A DNA stretch of 5,408 nucleotides from contig SKQX01000191.1 of the NCBI GenBank assembly GCA_007118795.1, forward strand, positions 1-5,408. Direction: 5' to 3'. The stretch comes from Thermoflexales bacterium. Lineage in GTDB: Bacteria > Chloroflexota > Anaerolineae > B4-G1. Under the pieces are notes generated by a model. The model saw only the letters and a list, made by a program, of their open reading frames with translations. It was not told the origin of the DNA and did not search any database. Positions 1-5,282 of this stretch are shown piece by piece (the first letter of the stretch is position 1; every line of letters begins with the position of its first letter). The translations under genes and the position numbers were made by a program.

Positions 1-54
1 ATTGCTGGGTGGGCTGCCGCCATCGCTGACAGGTTGCGCGAGGACGCGGAGTGA
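1..54 (+). CDS. 3' end of an upstream gene (partial, unidentified)
   Basis: Reading from the first base, the frame is open for 17 codons and ends in TGA at 52-54, giving the tail IAGWAAAIADRLREDAE. The alanine-rich then charged, helix-like ending looks like a real protein C-terminus. Its stop overlaps the GTG at 51-53 in a GTGA arrangement, which is typical of translationally coupled genes. This suggests the upstream gene is co-transcribed with the M28 peptidase. The fragment is far too short to name a family, and one alternative frame is also open over this short distance, so the call rests mainly on the overlap geometry. Confidence 0.5.
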   Translation: MAGWAAAIADRLREDAE

Positions 55-1286
55 GGATGGGGGGCGACCACAGGAGGTTGAGATCGGGCGAACTTGCCGT
101 TAAGGCCGAGTCATACCTGGAGACCCTGTGCGCCGCGGCGCCCCATCGCCGAACGGGTTCTCCGGGAAACCGGGAGGCTACGGATACCTTCGCTCAGACC
201 ATCCAGGGGTTCGGGTATGAGGTCGATACGACGCCCTTCTCGTGCTTGGATTACGTTCCGGGAGAGGTATCGCTGACCAGCGGGGGGGACCCCTTCGAGG
301 TCCATATCAGCCCCTATTCACTGGGATGCGACGTTGCCGCGCCGCTGGTCGTCGTCTCCACGCTGGAGGAGCTGGAGAGGGCAGACTGCTCCGGTGACAT
401 CCTGCTGATGGCAGGGCCCCTGTGTGCAGAGCAGTTGACGCCCAAGTGCTTCCCTTTCTACAACCCCGAAAGCCACCGACGGATCGTCTCGCTTCTGGAG
501 TGGCGCAAGCCCGCCGCGATTATCTCGGCGACGGGGAAGAACCCGGAGCAGGCCGGTGCGTTGGATCCATCTCCTCTCATCGTTGACGGCGACTTCGACA
601 TCCCCAACGTCTTCTGCACCGAATCGATGGGTGAGACGCTGGCCGGGATGGCGGGGTGCATCTTTCGACTCAAGATCGACGCACGACGGCTGCCGTCCAA
701 GGCCAGCAACGTCGTTGCGCGCCGTAGCTGGCGTGCTGCCCGGAAGATGGTGTTCACGGCCCACATCGACGCCTACGCCGGTAGCCCTGGAGCCCTCGAC
801 AATGCATCCGGCAGTGTTGTGCTGCTCCTCCTGGCTGAGATGCTCTCCGAGCACACCGGTCACCACACCATCGAGATTGTGGCGCTCAACGGAGAGGATC
901 ACTACTCCGCCGGGGGCCAGATCGACTACCTGGAGCGGTACGGGAGTGAGCTGGAGAGCGTCCTCCTGGCCCTCAACGTGGATGGGGTGGGGTTCGAGAG
1001 AGGGCGATCGGCGTACTCCTTCTACGGGTGTCCACCCGGCATCGAGGAGAGGGCCCGTAACGTATTCGGGGGTTCTGAGGAGCTAGTGCAGGGCGACCCG
1101 TGGTTCAGTGGCGACCACATGATATTCGCCCAGGCGGGAGTCCCGGCAGTCGCCTTCACCTCCGAGTTTGCGTCAGAGCTGATGACCACGGTGATCCACA
1201 CGCCTCTCGACGGCCGTGATCTCGTCGATCCGAAGAAGCTGGTCGGCCTGGCTGGTACGTTGGCTACCCTTCTCAGAGCGCTGTAG
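51..1286 (+). CDS. M28-family zinc metallopeptidase (aminopeptidase-like)
   Basis: This is a probable cytoplasmic zinc exopeptidase of family M28, which removes terminal residues from peptides using two metal ions. The M28 ligand set is visible in order: His238 with Asp240 in FTAHIDAY, bridging Asp250 in GALDNASG, general-base Glu282 followed by Asp283 in NGEDHYSAGG, Asp311 in LNVDGVG and His383 in VIHTPLD. Asp283 stands where most members have a second Glu. The N-terminal part (HRRTGSPGNREATD, about residues 32-45) is the usual M28 lead-in. Residues of about 90-200 form an insertion before the catalytic core that could be a PA-like domain. There is no signal peptide or membrane segment. The start is GTG 51, overlapping the upstream stop, or ATG 57, which has GGAG at 48-51; the two differ by two codons. 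Its substrate cannot be read from the sequence, and carboxypeptidase or amidohydrolase activity is possible within the family. The family call is strong. Confidence 0.9.
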   Translation: MRMGGDHRRLRSGELAVKAESYLETLCAAAPHRRTGSPGNREATDTFAQTIQGFGYEVDTTPFSCLDYVPGEVSLTSGGDPFEVHISPYSLGCDVAAPLVVVSTLEELERADCSGDILLMAGPLCAEQLTPKCFPFYNPESHRRIVSLLEWRKPAAIISATGKNPEQAGALDPSPLIVDGDFDIPNVFCTESMGETLAGMAGCIFRLKIDARRLPSKASNVVARRSWRAARKMVFTAHIDAYAGSPGALDNASGSVVLLLLAEMLSEHTGHHTIEIVALNGEDHYSAGGQIDYLERYGSELESVLLALNVDGVGFERGRSAYSFYGCPPGIEERARNVFGGSEELVQGDPWFSGDHMIFAQAGVPAVAFTSEFASELMTTVIHTPLDGRDLVDPKKLVGLAGTLATLLRAL

Positions 1287-1315
1287 TGTGCTGCACTGGT
1301 ACGCCGTCCGTCCTA

Positions 1316-1357
1316 CTGCCGGCAGACGATCCAGCGCTCGGTGCTCCTCCTGCCGGC
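1316..1357. repeat. Inverted repeat downstream of the M28 gene
   Basis: GCCGGCAG at 1318-1325 pairs with CTGCCGGC at 1350-1357 across a 24-nt loop, and 1316-1325 is itself a 10-bp palindrome. The repeat lies about 30 bp after the peptidase stop, where a terminator could be expected, but no T-run follows. A second weak stem (CTGGGGG 1449-1455 with CCCCCGG 1474-1480, one G-T pair) lies further on. These are the only structures I see in the 1287-1500 spacer. They could be weak terminator elements or chance in GC-rich DNA. Confidence 0.25.
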
Positions 1358-1500
1358 TACTCTGAACGGATGCCAGGATTCCTCTCCGTCGGTTCCTGCC
1401 TCCAGGTTACCTGTGCGTGGGCGGGCTCGTGGGTGTTCGAAAGGGCGCCTGGGGGATTCAGGGCTGGGCTGTACCCCCGGTGTATCGACACGACCCTCAG

Positions 1501-1529
1501 CTGACAGAGGGGCAGAATTGAGGTAGAAT
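1501..1529 (+). promoter_or_regulatory. Sigma70-like promoter for the ZIP transporter gene
   Basis: CTGACA at 1501-1506 and TAGAAT at 1524-1529 each match the housekeeping consensus at 5 of 6 positions and are separated by the ideal 17 bp. Transcription would start near 1536, giving a leader of about 35 nt before the ATG at 1570. I see no clear palindromic Zur- or MntR-type operator overlapping it, so metal regulation cannot be claimed from sequence. The promoter implies that the transporter is transcribed independently of the peptidase. Confidence 0.6.
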
Positions 1530-1555
1530 TGGACACTTCGGATATCGCTGCAGCT

Positions 1556-1562
1556 AAGGAGG
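1556..1562 (+). promoter_or_regulatory. Strong ribosome binding site for the ZIP transporter
   Basis: AAGGAGG lies 7 nt before the ATG at 1570 and is nearly the full anti-Shine-Dalgarno complement. It fixes the start of the transporter and predicts efficient translation. Confidence 0.85.
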
Positions 1563-1569
1563 AGAACCT

Positions 1570-2475
1570 ATGGGCAATGTTTGGATCGCCTTTGGACTGA
1601 CCGTCTTCGCTGGCATGGGCACCGCTGTCGGTGCCGTCGTCGCATTCTTCACCAAGAGGACCAACTACCGGTTTCTGTCCATTGCGACAGGGTTCTCGGC
1701 GGGAGTGATGCTCTACATCTCCTTCGTCGAGATCTTCTTCGAAGGTGCCGACGCGTTGGTGGCGGCTTACGGCGACGCCCTCGGGAACTGGGTCAACGTG
1801 GCAGCGTTCTTTGGCGGCATGCTCGTCATCGGTTTGATTGACAATCTGGTCCCGGAAGCAGAGAATCCCCACGAGACCCACACGGAAGTGGCGGCAGCAC
1901 CGCTCCGCGGGGAATCGGAGGTCACCCATGAGCCCCCTGGCGACGGACACCTGCACGGGCATTCCCACACTGTCCGTCTTGAGAAGGCTGCCTCGGAGGA
2001 TGATGAGCTATTGCGAACCGGCCTCTTTACGGCTCTCGCCATCGCCCTCCACAACTTCCCCGAAGGATTGGTGACCTTCCTGACCGCCTTGCAAGACCCG
2101 GCCCTCGGTGCCGCCATCGCGGTTGCTATATGGCTCCATAATATCCCCGAGGGGATAAGCGTGTCTGTTCCTATCTTCTATGCCACGGGCGATCGGATGC
2201 GGGCTTTCTTCTACTCCGTGATCAGCGGTCTCGCTGAGCCGGTCGGGGCGCTGATCGCGTATCTCCTGCTTCGTCTGGCGCTGGGTGATGTCAATGGAGC
2301 CTTTCCGCCCCAAGTGATGGGTGTCCTTTTTGCGGGTGTCGCTGGCGTCATGGTCTACATCGGTCTGGACCAGCTGCTGCCGACAAGTCGCGCGTACGGC
2401 AAAGGGCACGACAGTATCCTGGGTGTGGTCGCCGGCATGCTGATTATGGCCGTCACTCTACTGCTCCTCGACTGA
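1570..2475 (+). CDS. zupT: ZIP-family divalent metal transporter, ZupT type
   Basis: This is an inner-membrane transporter expected to import zinc and probably other divalent cations. In 301 residues about eight hydrophobic segments can be placed: roughly 4-27, 36-57, 77-94, 147-169, 176-201, 209-235, 247-269 and 281-300. Segments 4 and 5 carry the two hallmark metal-site motifs, HNFPEG (161-166) and HNIPEG (190-195). SFVEIF with Glu54 in segment 2, IDNLVPE with NPH after segment 3, and SGLAEPVGA in segment 6 are also ZupT-like. The cytoplasmic loop between segments 3 and 4 is long (about 95-146) and includes HLHGHSH at 127-133, a likely metal-sensing or metal-delivery stretch. At 301 residues it is longer than E. 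coli ZupT (about 257), mostly because of this loop. It has its own promoter and a strong ribosome binding site. ZIP membership is secure; metal preference (Zn, Fe, Mn or Co) is inferred only. Confidence 0.93.
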   Translation: MGNVWIAFGLTVFAGMGTAVGAVVAFFTKRTNYRFLSIATGFSAGVMLYISFVEIFFEGADALVAAYGDALGNWVNVAAFFGGMLVIGLIDNLVPEAENPHETHTEVAAAPLRGESEVTHEPPGDGHLHGHSHTVRLEKAASEDDELLRTGLFTALAIALHNFPEGLVTFLTALQDPALGAAIAVAIWLHNIPEGISVSVPIFYATGDRMRAFFYSVISGLAEPVGALIAYLLLRLALGDVNGAFPPQVMGVLFAGVAGVMVYIGLDQLLPTSRAYGKGHDSILGVVAGMLIMAVTLLLLD

Positions 2476-2594
2476 AGGAGGTCAGTGACAGCTGCCCGGG
2501 CCGAAAGAGGCCAGTCGGACAACTCGTGCGAGTCAAGCCAATTTGGCAAGAATGCCCGCTTTCGACCTTCGGTGGGCGTACATCAGGTTGGGCT

Positions 2595-2631
2595 CCTCCC
2601 CTTGAGGCAAGGACTAGCCTCGGGTGGGAGG
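2595..2631. repeat. Long stem-loop (14 bp, one bulge)
   Basis: CCTCCC 2595-2600 plus CTTGAGGC 2601-2608 pair with GCCTCGGG 2617-2624 and GGGAGG 2626-2631, leaving an 8-nt loop (AAGGACTA, 2609-2616) and a single bulged T at 2625. On the + strand two of the 14 pairs are G-U. It lies 120 bp after the transporter stop and has no following T-run on either strand, so a standard intrinsic terminator is not supported. The top strand carries CCTCC, an anti-Shine-Dalgarno-like sequence, sequestered in the stem. Confidence 0.5.
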
Positions 2632-2720
2632 GTTCCGCTAGTGGCCCGCGCCGGGTAGGCCGATCGACCTGACCTCCGACAGCCGACGATGTCGCTCCGC
2701 CAGGGCTAGGAGGGTCAGCT

Positions 2721-2849
2721 ATGAGTCCAAGGGGAATTGTCGAGGCGGGAAGTGCGGCTGAGCGGAGCTCGTCACCGCTGGCTGGACCATCACTCAGCAG
2801 GGGTGGTCCCTCTTCGAAGCAGGTGACCCGGGGGGGGGGAGTGGAGTGA
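2721..2849 (+). CDS. Possible small ORF, 42 aa, unknown
   Basis: An ATG at 2721 is preceded at 7 nt by AGGAGG (2708-2713), as good a ribosome binding site as those of the real genes here. The frame runs 42 codons to TGA at 2847-2849. The predicted product is rich in Ser, Gly, Arg and Pro, has no membrane segment or recognisable motif, and reads through the ten-G tract near its end as consecutive Gly codons. A one-base change in that tract could extend the frame to a TAG just before the HIT ribosome binding site. It could be a leader peptide, a small protein, a decayed gene start or chance. Only the ribosome binding site argues in its favour; the low-complexity composition argues against it. 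Confidence 0.25.
   Translation: MSPRGIVEAGSAAERSSSPLAGPSLSRGGPSSKQVTRGGGVE
2784..2809 (+). repeat. Stem-loop upstream of the HIT gene
   Basis: GGACCATC at 2784-2791 pairs with GGTGGTCC at 2802-2809, giving 8 bp with one G-U around a loop of about 10 nt. A shorter stem (2761-2779) precedes it directly. It lies about 90 bp before the HIT start and could be a leader structure or a terminator without a U-tract. The AGGGGTGGTCCC segment superficially recalls a T-box element but lacks the conserved core. Confidence 0.3.
2830..2839 (+). repeat. Homopolymer tract of ten G
   Basis: Ten consecutive G residues follow CCC, about 60 bp before the HIT start and inside the possible small ORF. Such tracts are prone to slippage in cells and to miscounting during sequencing. 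It is the longest single-base run in the window. Confidence 0.95.
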
Positions 2850-2885
2850 TACGGGAACGCCTCAGTGATCGAGAGCCATAGGGCC

Positions 2886-2894
2886 GGGGAGGAG
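2886..2894 (+). promoter_or_regulatory. Ribosome binding site that fixes the HIT start
   Basis: GGGGAGGAG ends 6 nt before the ATG at 2901. This selects the ATG over the in-frame GTG at 2865, which has no such site and would add 12 residues absent from the usual CxFC-starting HIT proteins. Confidence 0.8.
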
Positions 2895-2900
2895 CATCGG

Positions 2901-3308
2901 ATGATCTGTCCATTCTGCCATCCGGAGTCGTATCAGCGGCAGCGAGTGGTTCTTGAGAACGAGTACTGTCGGTTCTTACAGGAGCCGCAAGAGGTGCTCA
3001 TCGGCTCGGGACTCATCCTTCCCAAGGCCCATCGAGAGACCGTCTTTGACCTTACCGAAGAAGAGTGGGCGGCCACCTTCTCACTTCTTAGGAGGGTCAA
3101 GGAGAGGCTGGACGCAGAGTACAGCCCGGAGGGTTACAGTCTCGGCTGGAACAGCGGCGTCGTGGCGGGGCAGGAGATCTTCCACGCTCACTTGCACGTC
3201 ATCCCGCGCTATGCCGACGAACCCCTGGCCGGGAGGGGCATTCGCTACTGGCTCAAGCAGCCTGCGAATAGACGGAGTGGCGAAAGCCAACCTCGAGAGC
3301 GGGTCTGA
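2901..3308 (+). CDS. HIT-family nucleotide hydrolase/transferase-like protein
   Basis: This 135-residue soluble protein belongs to the histidine-triad superfamily, whose members cleave nucleoside phosphoramidates, dinucleoside polyphosphates or related phosphoanhydrides through a covalent histidine-nucleotide intermediate. It starts with ICPFC (Cys3, Cys6), the amino-terminal pair found in many bacterial HIT proteins and often part of a zinc site. GLILPKAH around residues 42-49 is the conserved second block, and the triad is HAHLHVIPR with His95, His97 and His99; His97 or His99 would act as nucleophile according to subfamily. The length matches the family, and the last 20 or so residues are charged and probably disordered. 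The long spacer upstream suggests an independent transcript. The substrate is unknown. An Ap4A hydrolase-like role is plausible but not shown. Confidence 0.9.
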   Translation: MICPFCHPESYQRQRVVLENEYCRFLQEPQEVLIGSGLILPKAHRETVFDLTEEEWAATFSLLRRVKERLDAEYSPEGYSLGWNSGVVAGQEIFHAHLHVIPRYADEPLAGRGIRYWLKQPANRRSGESQPRERV

Positions 3309-3309
3309 T

Positions 3310-3335
3310 GCGGGCAGCCCAGCTGATGCGCCCGC
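3310..3335 (+). terminator. Terminator-like hairpin after the HIT gene
   Basis: GCGGGC at 3310-3315 pairs perfectly with GCCCGC at 3330-3335 around a 14-nt loop, immediately after the HIT stop at 3306-3308. Only two T follow, so it is at best a weak intrinsic terminator. I see nothing else of note in the 115-bp spacer to 3423. Confidence 0.3.
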
Positions 3336-3423
3336 TTCCGCCGTCTGGGTTGCGGCGCATTCGGATCATCCGGCGAGACTCAGTTGGAAGTCGAACAGCA
3401 GTGAGAACGCGAGCTGAGCCAGG

Positions 3424-4173
3424 ATGAGCATCCATTTTCTCAACTGCTTCACCTGCAGCGGGCGGGTCCCCGCCCACTGGCACACGGGGGCTTTGTGCTT
3501 GCTCGTGGAGACTGACCAGGGCCCTGTTCTGGTCGACACGGGGCTGGGGCGCGAGGACTACGTCCGCCAGCCCGCCATCCTGCGGGCGTTCCGACTCGTG
3601 ATCAGGGCCCTCATAAATCCAGAGGAGGCCGCCGTACGTCAGCTGGCGCGGCTGGGCTACGACCCGAAAAGCGTGTGTCACATCGTCCTGACTCACATGC
3701 ACTTCGATCATGTGGGCGGCTTGCCGGACTTCCCGCACGCTACGGTTCACGTTCACCGCCGGGAGTATGAGGCCTTCACACGGTCTCCTCAGCGGCTGAG
3801 CGATCTCGGCTACGTCAGACGTCACGTGGCTCACGACCCCGAATTCGCCCTCTACGGCGATGGCGTCCGGCGCTGGTATGGGTGGCCAGCCCTTCGATTG
3901 CCCTTCGAACCGGAGATGTGGCTGGTGGAGCTGTTCGGGCATACGCCGGGTCACTGTGGAGTTGCCGTGCGGACCGAGTCCGGCTGGCTATTCAACGTGG
4001 GCTCTGCGGCGCCGATAGGCTTCACCGAGGAGGTGCCGCCCTGGTTGACCAGACTCATGGTGGGGCCGCACGAGGCAAGCATACGGGCGTTCAGGACCGC
4101 CCATCCCGAGATCCATATGACGACCGGTCACATGTGGCTGGACTTCTTTGAAGGGAGGCGTGGATCGGGCTGA
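3424..4173 (+). CDS. Metallo-beta-lactamase-fold hydrolase, atypical metal site
   Basis: This 249-residue protein has the alpha-beta/beta-alpha MBL fold, a cytoplasmic scaffold for lactonases, thioesterases, glyoxalase II and other hydrolases. The hallmark THMHFDHVGG gives His91, His93, Asp95 and His96; GHTPGHCG gives His173; and TTGHMW gives His236 near the C-terminus. LVDTGLG around residues 37-43 is the conserved first strand. The position that normally carries the bridging Asp (LF-x-x-GD) reads LFNVGS, with Ser194 instead. That could reduce dinuclear metal binding or mark an altered activity. There is no signal peptide, so it is not a typical secreted beta-lactamase, and the opening FLNCFTCSGRVPAHWHTGALC resembles uncharacterised MBL hydrolases. 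The ribosome binding site is weak (CCAGG just upstream). It has no obvious partner gene apart from the SDR remnant downstream. The fold is certain; the reaction is unknown. Confidence 0.9.
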   Translation: MSIHFLNCFTCSGRVPAHWHTGALCLLVETDQGPVLVDTGLGREDYVRQPAILRAFRLVIRALINPEEAAVRQLARLGYDPKSVCHIVLTHMHFDHVGGLPDFPHATVHVHRREYEAFTRSPQRLSDLGYVRRHVAHDPEFALYGDGVRRWYGWPALRLPFEPEMWLVELFGHTPGHCGVAVRTESGWLFNVGSAAPIGFTEEVPPWLTRLMVGPHEASIRAFRTAHPEIHMTTGHMWLDFFEGRRGSG

Positions 4174-4205
4174 GCGACAATGGGCGTAGCCAGAGGTGCC
4201 TACAG

Positions 4206-4319
4206 ATGATAGATCCAGGCTTGCATGGCAGAGTTGCGATCATCACCGGGGCGAACTGTGCCGTTGGGGCGCCCCATCTCTGCCAGCGGCGGGTCTTAAG
4301 CCATTTGCGGGAGCGATGA
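4206..4319 (+). pseudogene. Amino-terminal remnant of a short-chain dehydrogenase/reductase
   Basis: An ATG at 4206 opens a 37-codon frame ending at TGA 4317-4319. Its first 21 residues read MIDPGLHGRVAIITGAN and then CAVG, which is the opening beta-strand and cofactor loop of SDR enzymes (typically LxGKVALVTGAxxGIG). Thr14, Gly15, Ala16, Asn17 and Gly21 are kept, while the middle glycine of the loop is Ala19. After residue 21 the resemblance stops. No frame in the next 100 bp continues the Rossmann fold, and a full SDR needs about 230 more residues. I infer a gene truncated by deletion or rearrangement, leaving its start behind. The match is short, so chance cannot be excluded, but the combined motif is unusually specific. 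The upstream ribosome binding site is poor (AGAGG 4191-4195). Confidence 0.6.
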
Positions 4320-4321
4320 TG

Positions 4322-4334
4322 CCCCTCCAAGGGG
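4322..4334. repeat. Small inverted repeat
   Basis: CCCCT 4322-4326 and AGGGG 4330-4334 form a 5-bp stem with a 3-nt loop, just after the SDR-remnant stop. A 10-bp GGGGCGCCCC palindrome lies at 4266-4275 inside the remnant. There is no T-run. Both are weak elements and probably incidental. Confidence 0.2.
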
Positions 4335-4417
4335 GAAGATGAGCCTGCGAGATCAAATGGGGTGTGACGATCGGATCGCGTCTCATGCGTTGCAGTTGTA
4401 GATAACTGAGGAGAGAC

Positions 4418-4765
4418 ATGGCATTTTCTGAGGATGAACGGCAGAGACACGAAGCGGCGCTGGACGAATTCAGAGAGAGGAGGCGGCCCCCGGAGCCCGT
4501 GCGGGATCAGGTGGATCTCGACTATCGCATCGAGGGGCAGAGCGTTGTCATATTCGAGACCAGAGCCGCGCCCCGCAATCCTGACAAGACCGTCGAGGTT
4601 CCGTTCGCGAAGACGACCTATGTCCGAGCCAGGGACGAGTGGAAGGTCTACTGGCGGAGAAGTGACCTGAAGTGGCACGCGTACGACCCTCTACCGCGGG
4701 TCGGCTCCCTGGCCGAGTTCCTCCAGGTGGTCGAGGCCGACGCCCACGGGTGTTTCTGGGGCTGA
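4418..4765 (+). CDS. DUF3024-family protein
   Basis: This is a 115-residue soluble protein of the DUF3024 type, whose function is not established. The characteristic pattern is present: an amino-terminal charged helix (about 5-25), LDYRIEGQSVVIFETR (about 34-49), a central PFAKTTYVRARDEWKVYW block, the diagnostic DLKWHAYDPLP, and the terminal ADAHGCFWG. The length is normal for the family and the end is intact. There is no membrane segment or signal peptide. GAGGAG at 4408-4413 lies 4 nt before the ATG and supports this start. No convincing promoter was identified in the 98 bp between the SDR remnant and this gene. It is separated from the next gene by 88 bp, so co-transcription with it is possible but unproven. 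The family assignment rests on remembered sequence patterns. Confidence 0.8.
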   Translation: MAFSEDERQRHEAALDEFRERRRPPEPVRDQVDLDYRIEGQSVVIFETRAAPRNPDKTVEVPFAKTTYVRARDEWKVYWRRSDLKWHAYDPLPRVGSLAEFLQVVEADAHGCFWG

Positions 4766-4840
4766 CCGGGAAAACCATTCGCCGGGGACTGCGTGTCAGC
4801 GGTTCAAGCCCAGGAGAATCTGCGGTCGACGACCAAATCG

Positions 4841-4848
4841 AAAGGAGG
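4841..4848 (+). promoter_or_regulatory. Ribosome binding site fixing the GTG start of the DUF3795 gene
   Basis: AAAGGAGG ends 5 nt before GTG 4854 and is the reason for choosing this non-ATG start. The frame has no ATG close to it that would preserve the conserved CGYRCDLC opening. Confidence 0.8.
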
Positions 4849-4853
4849 CCGCT

Positions 4854-5282
4854 GTGGAGCCGATACTGACCCGCTGTGGGTACCGATGCGACCTGTGCCT
4901 GGCGTTTAAGCCTAATGTCGCCGAAAACCCCGGGAACAGGGAGACTCTGTCCGACGGATGGCATCGCTACTACGGGTTCCGCATCCCGCCGTCAGAGATC
5001 TGTTGCGACGGGTGTATGGCCGACGATCCCGTCCTTATCGATCAGCGATGCCCTGTACGGCCTTGCGTCGTCGAGCGTGGACTGGAGAACTGCAGTCAAT
5101 GTCACAGCTACCCTTGTGACAGGCTGGAGGAAAGGACTGTCACCCTTGACGAAATCCGGCGCAGGGTGGGGGATGATATTCCCGAAGCGGATTATCAGTC
5201 CTTCATCCGACCGTACGAGAACCGGCGGCGACTGGATGCTCTCAGGTGCTCGCAGCGGACCCAGGGGACAGAGCGCTTGTAG
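4854..5282 (+). CDS. Cysteine-rich DUF3795-family protein
   Basis: This 142-residue protein carries eleven Cys within its first 88 residues: Cys8, 12 and 15 in CGYRCDLC; Cys50, 51 and 54 in CCDGC; Cys66 and 71 in CPVRPC; and Cys80, 83 and 88 in CSQCHSYPCD. This is the layout of DUF3795 proteins, which are common in anaerobic bacteria and archaea and presumed to bind zinc or an iron-sulphur cluster. No biochemical role is established. The ERGLENCSQC segment (about 74-83) is typical, while the C-terminal third is charged and helical. There is no signal peptide, so a cytoplasmic location is expected. The start is GTG with a strong ribosome binding site. The preceding DUF3024 gene is 88 bp away. 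An Fe-S role would suit an anaerobe, but that is inference. Confidence 0.85.
   Translation: MEPILTRCGYRCDLCLAFKPNVAENPGNRETLSDGWHRYYGFRIPPSEICCDGCMADDPVLIDQRCPVRPCVVERGLENCSQCHSYPCDRLEERTVTLDEIRRRVGDDIPEADYQSFIRPYENRRRLDALRCSQRTQGTERL

Larger units (their letters stand above)
2476..2900. other. Long gene-poor spacer with many inverted repeats
   Basis: These 425 bp separate the transporter from the HIT gene. No recognisable protein, tRNA or known riboswitch core was seen on either strand. The left half holds consecutive short stems: GGCC 2499-2502 with 2509-2512, ACTC/GAGT around 2522-2533, GCCA/TGGC around 2537-2547, an 8-bp stem at 2552-2579 with two wobbles, and the long stem at 2595-2631. 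The right half holds a possible small ORF, stems at 2761-2779 (AGCGG/CCGCT) and 2784-2809, and a run of ten G. A structured non-coding RNA, a set of terminators or attenuators, and chance folding of GC-rich DNA are all possible. Confidence 0.4.

Noticed and set aside
318..902. Long minus-strand frame (194 codons) opposite the peptidase gene
   Set aside because: It lies wholly antisense to a gene with clear catalytic motifs and its translation resembles no family. This is the usual GC-driven shadow frame; the same applies to minus-strand frames at 3253-3954 and 4091-4678.
1286..1504. 72-codon + strand frame beginning with the GTG that overlaps the peptidase stop
   Set aside because: No recognisable motif, no ribosome binding site of its own, and it runs into the promoter of the transporter gene. 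It looks like chance in GC-rich DNA.
1501..1569. Zur- or MntR-type operator upstream of the transporter
   Set aside because: No AT-rich palindrome of the expected type overlaps the promoter, so metal-dependent repression cannot be supported from the sequence.
2784..2830. T-box-like leader (AGGGGTGGTCCC) before the HIT gene
   Set aside because: The conserved GGGTGGNACCGCG core is not matched, there is no specifier stem, and the downstream gene is not an aminoacyl-tRNA synthetase or amino-acid gene.
2865..2900. Upstream GTG start for the HIT gene
   Set aside because: No Shine-Dalgarno sequence at the right place, while ATG 2901 has a strong one and gives the usual amino-terminal CPFC motif.
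4795..4815. tRNA T-loop-like GGTTCAAGCCC
   Set aside because: The flanking bases cannot form the 5-bp T stem, and no acceptor or anticodon arm can be placed around it.
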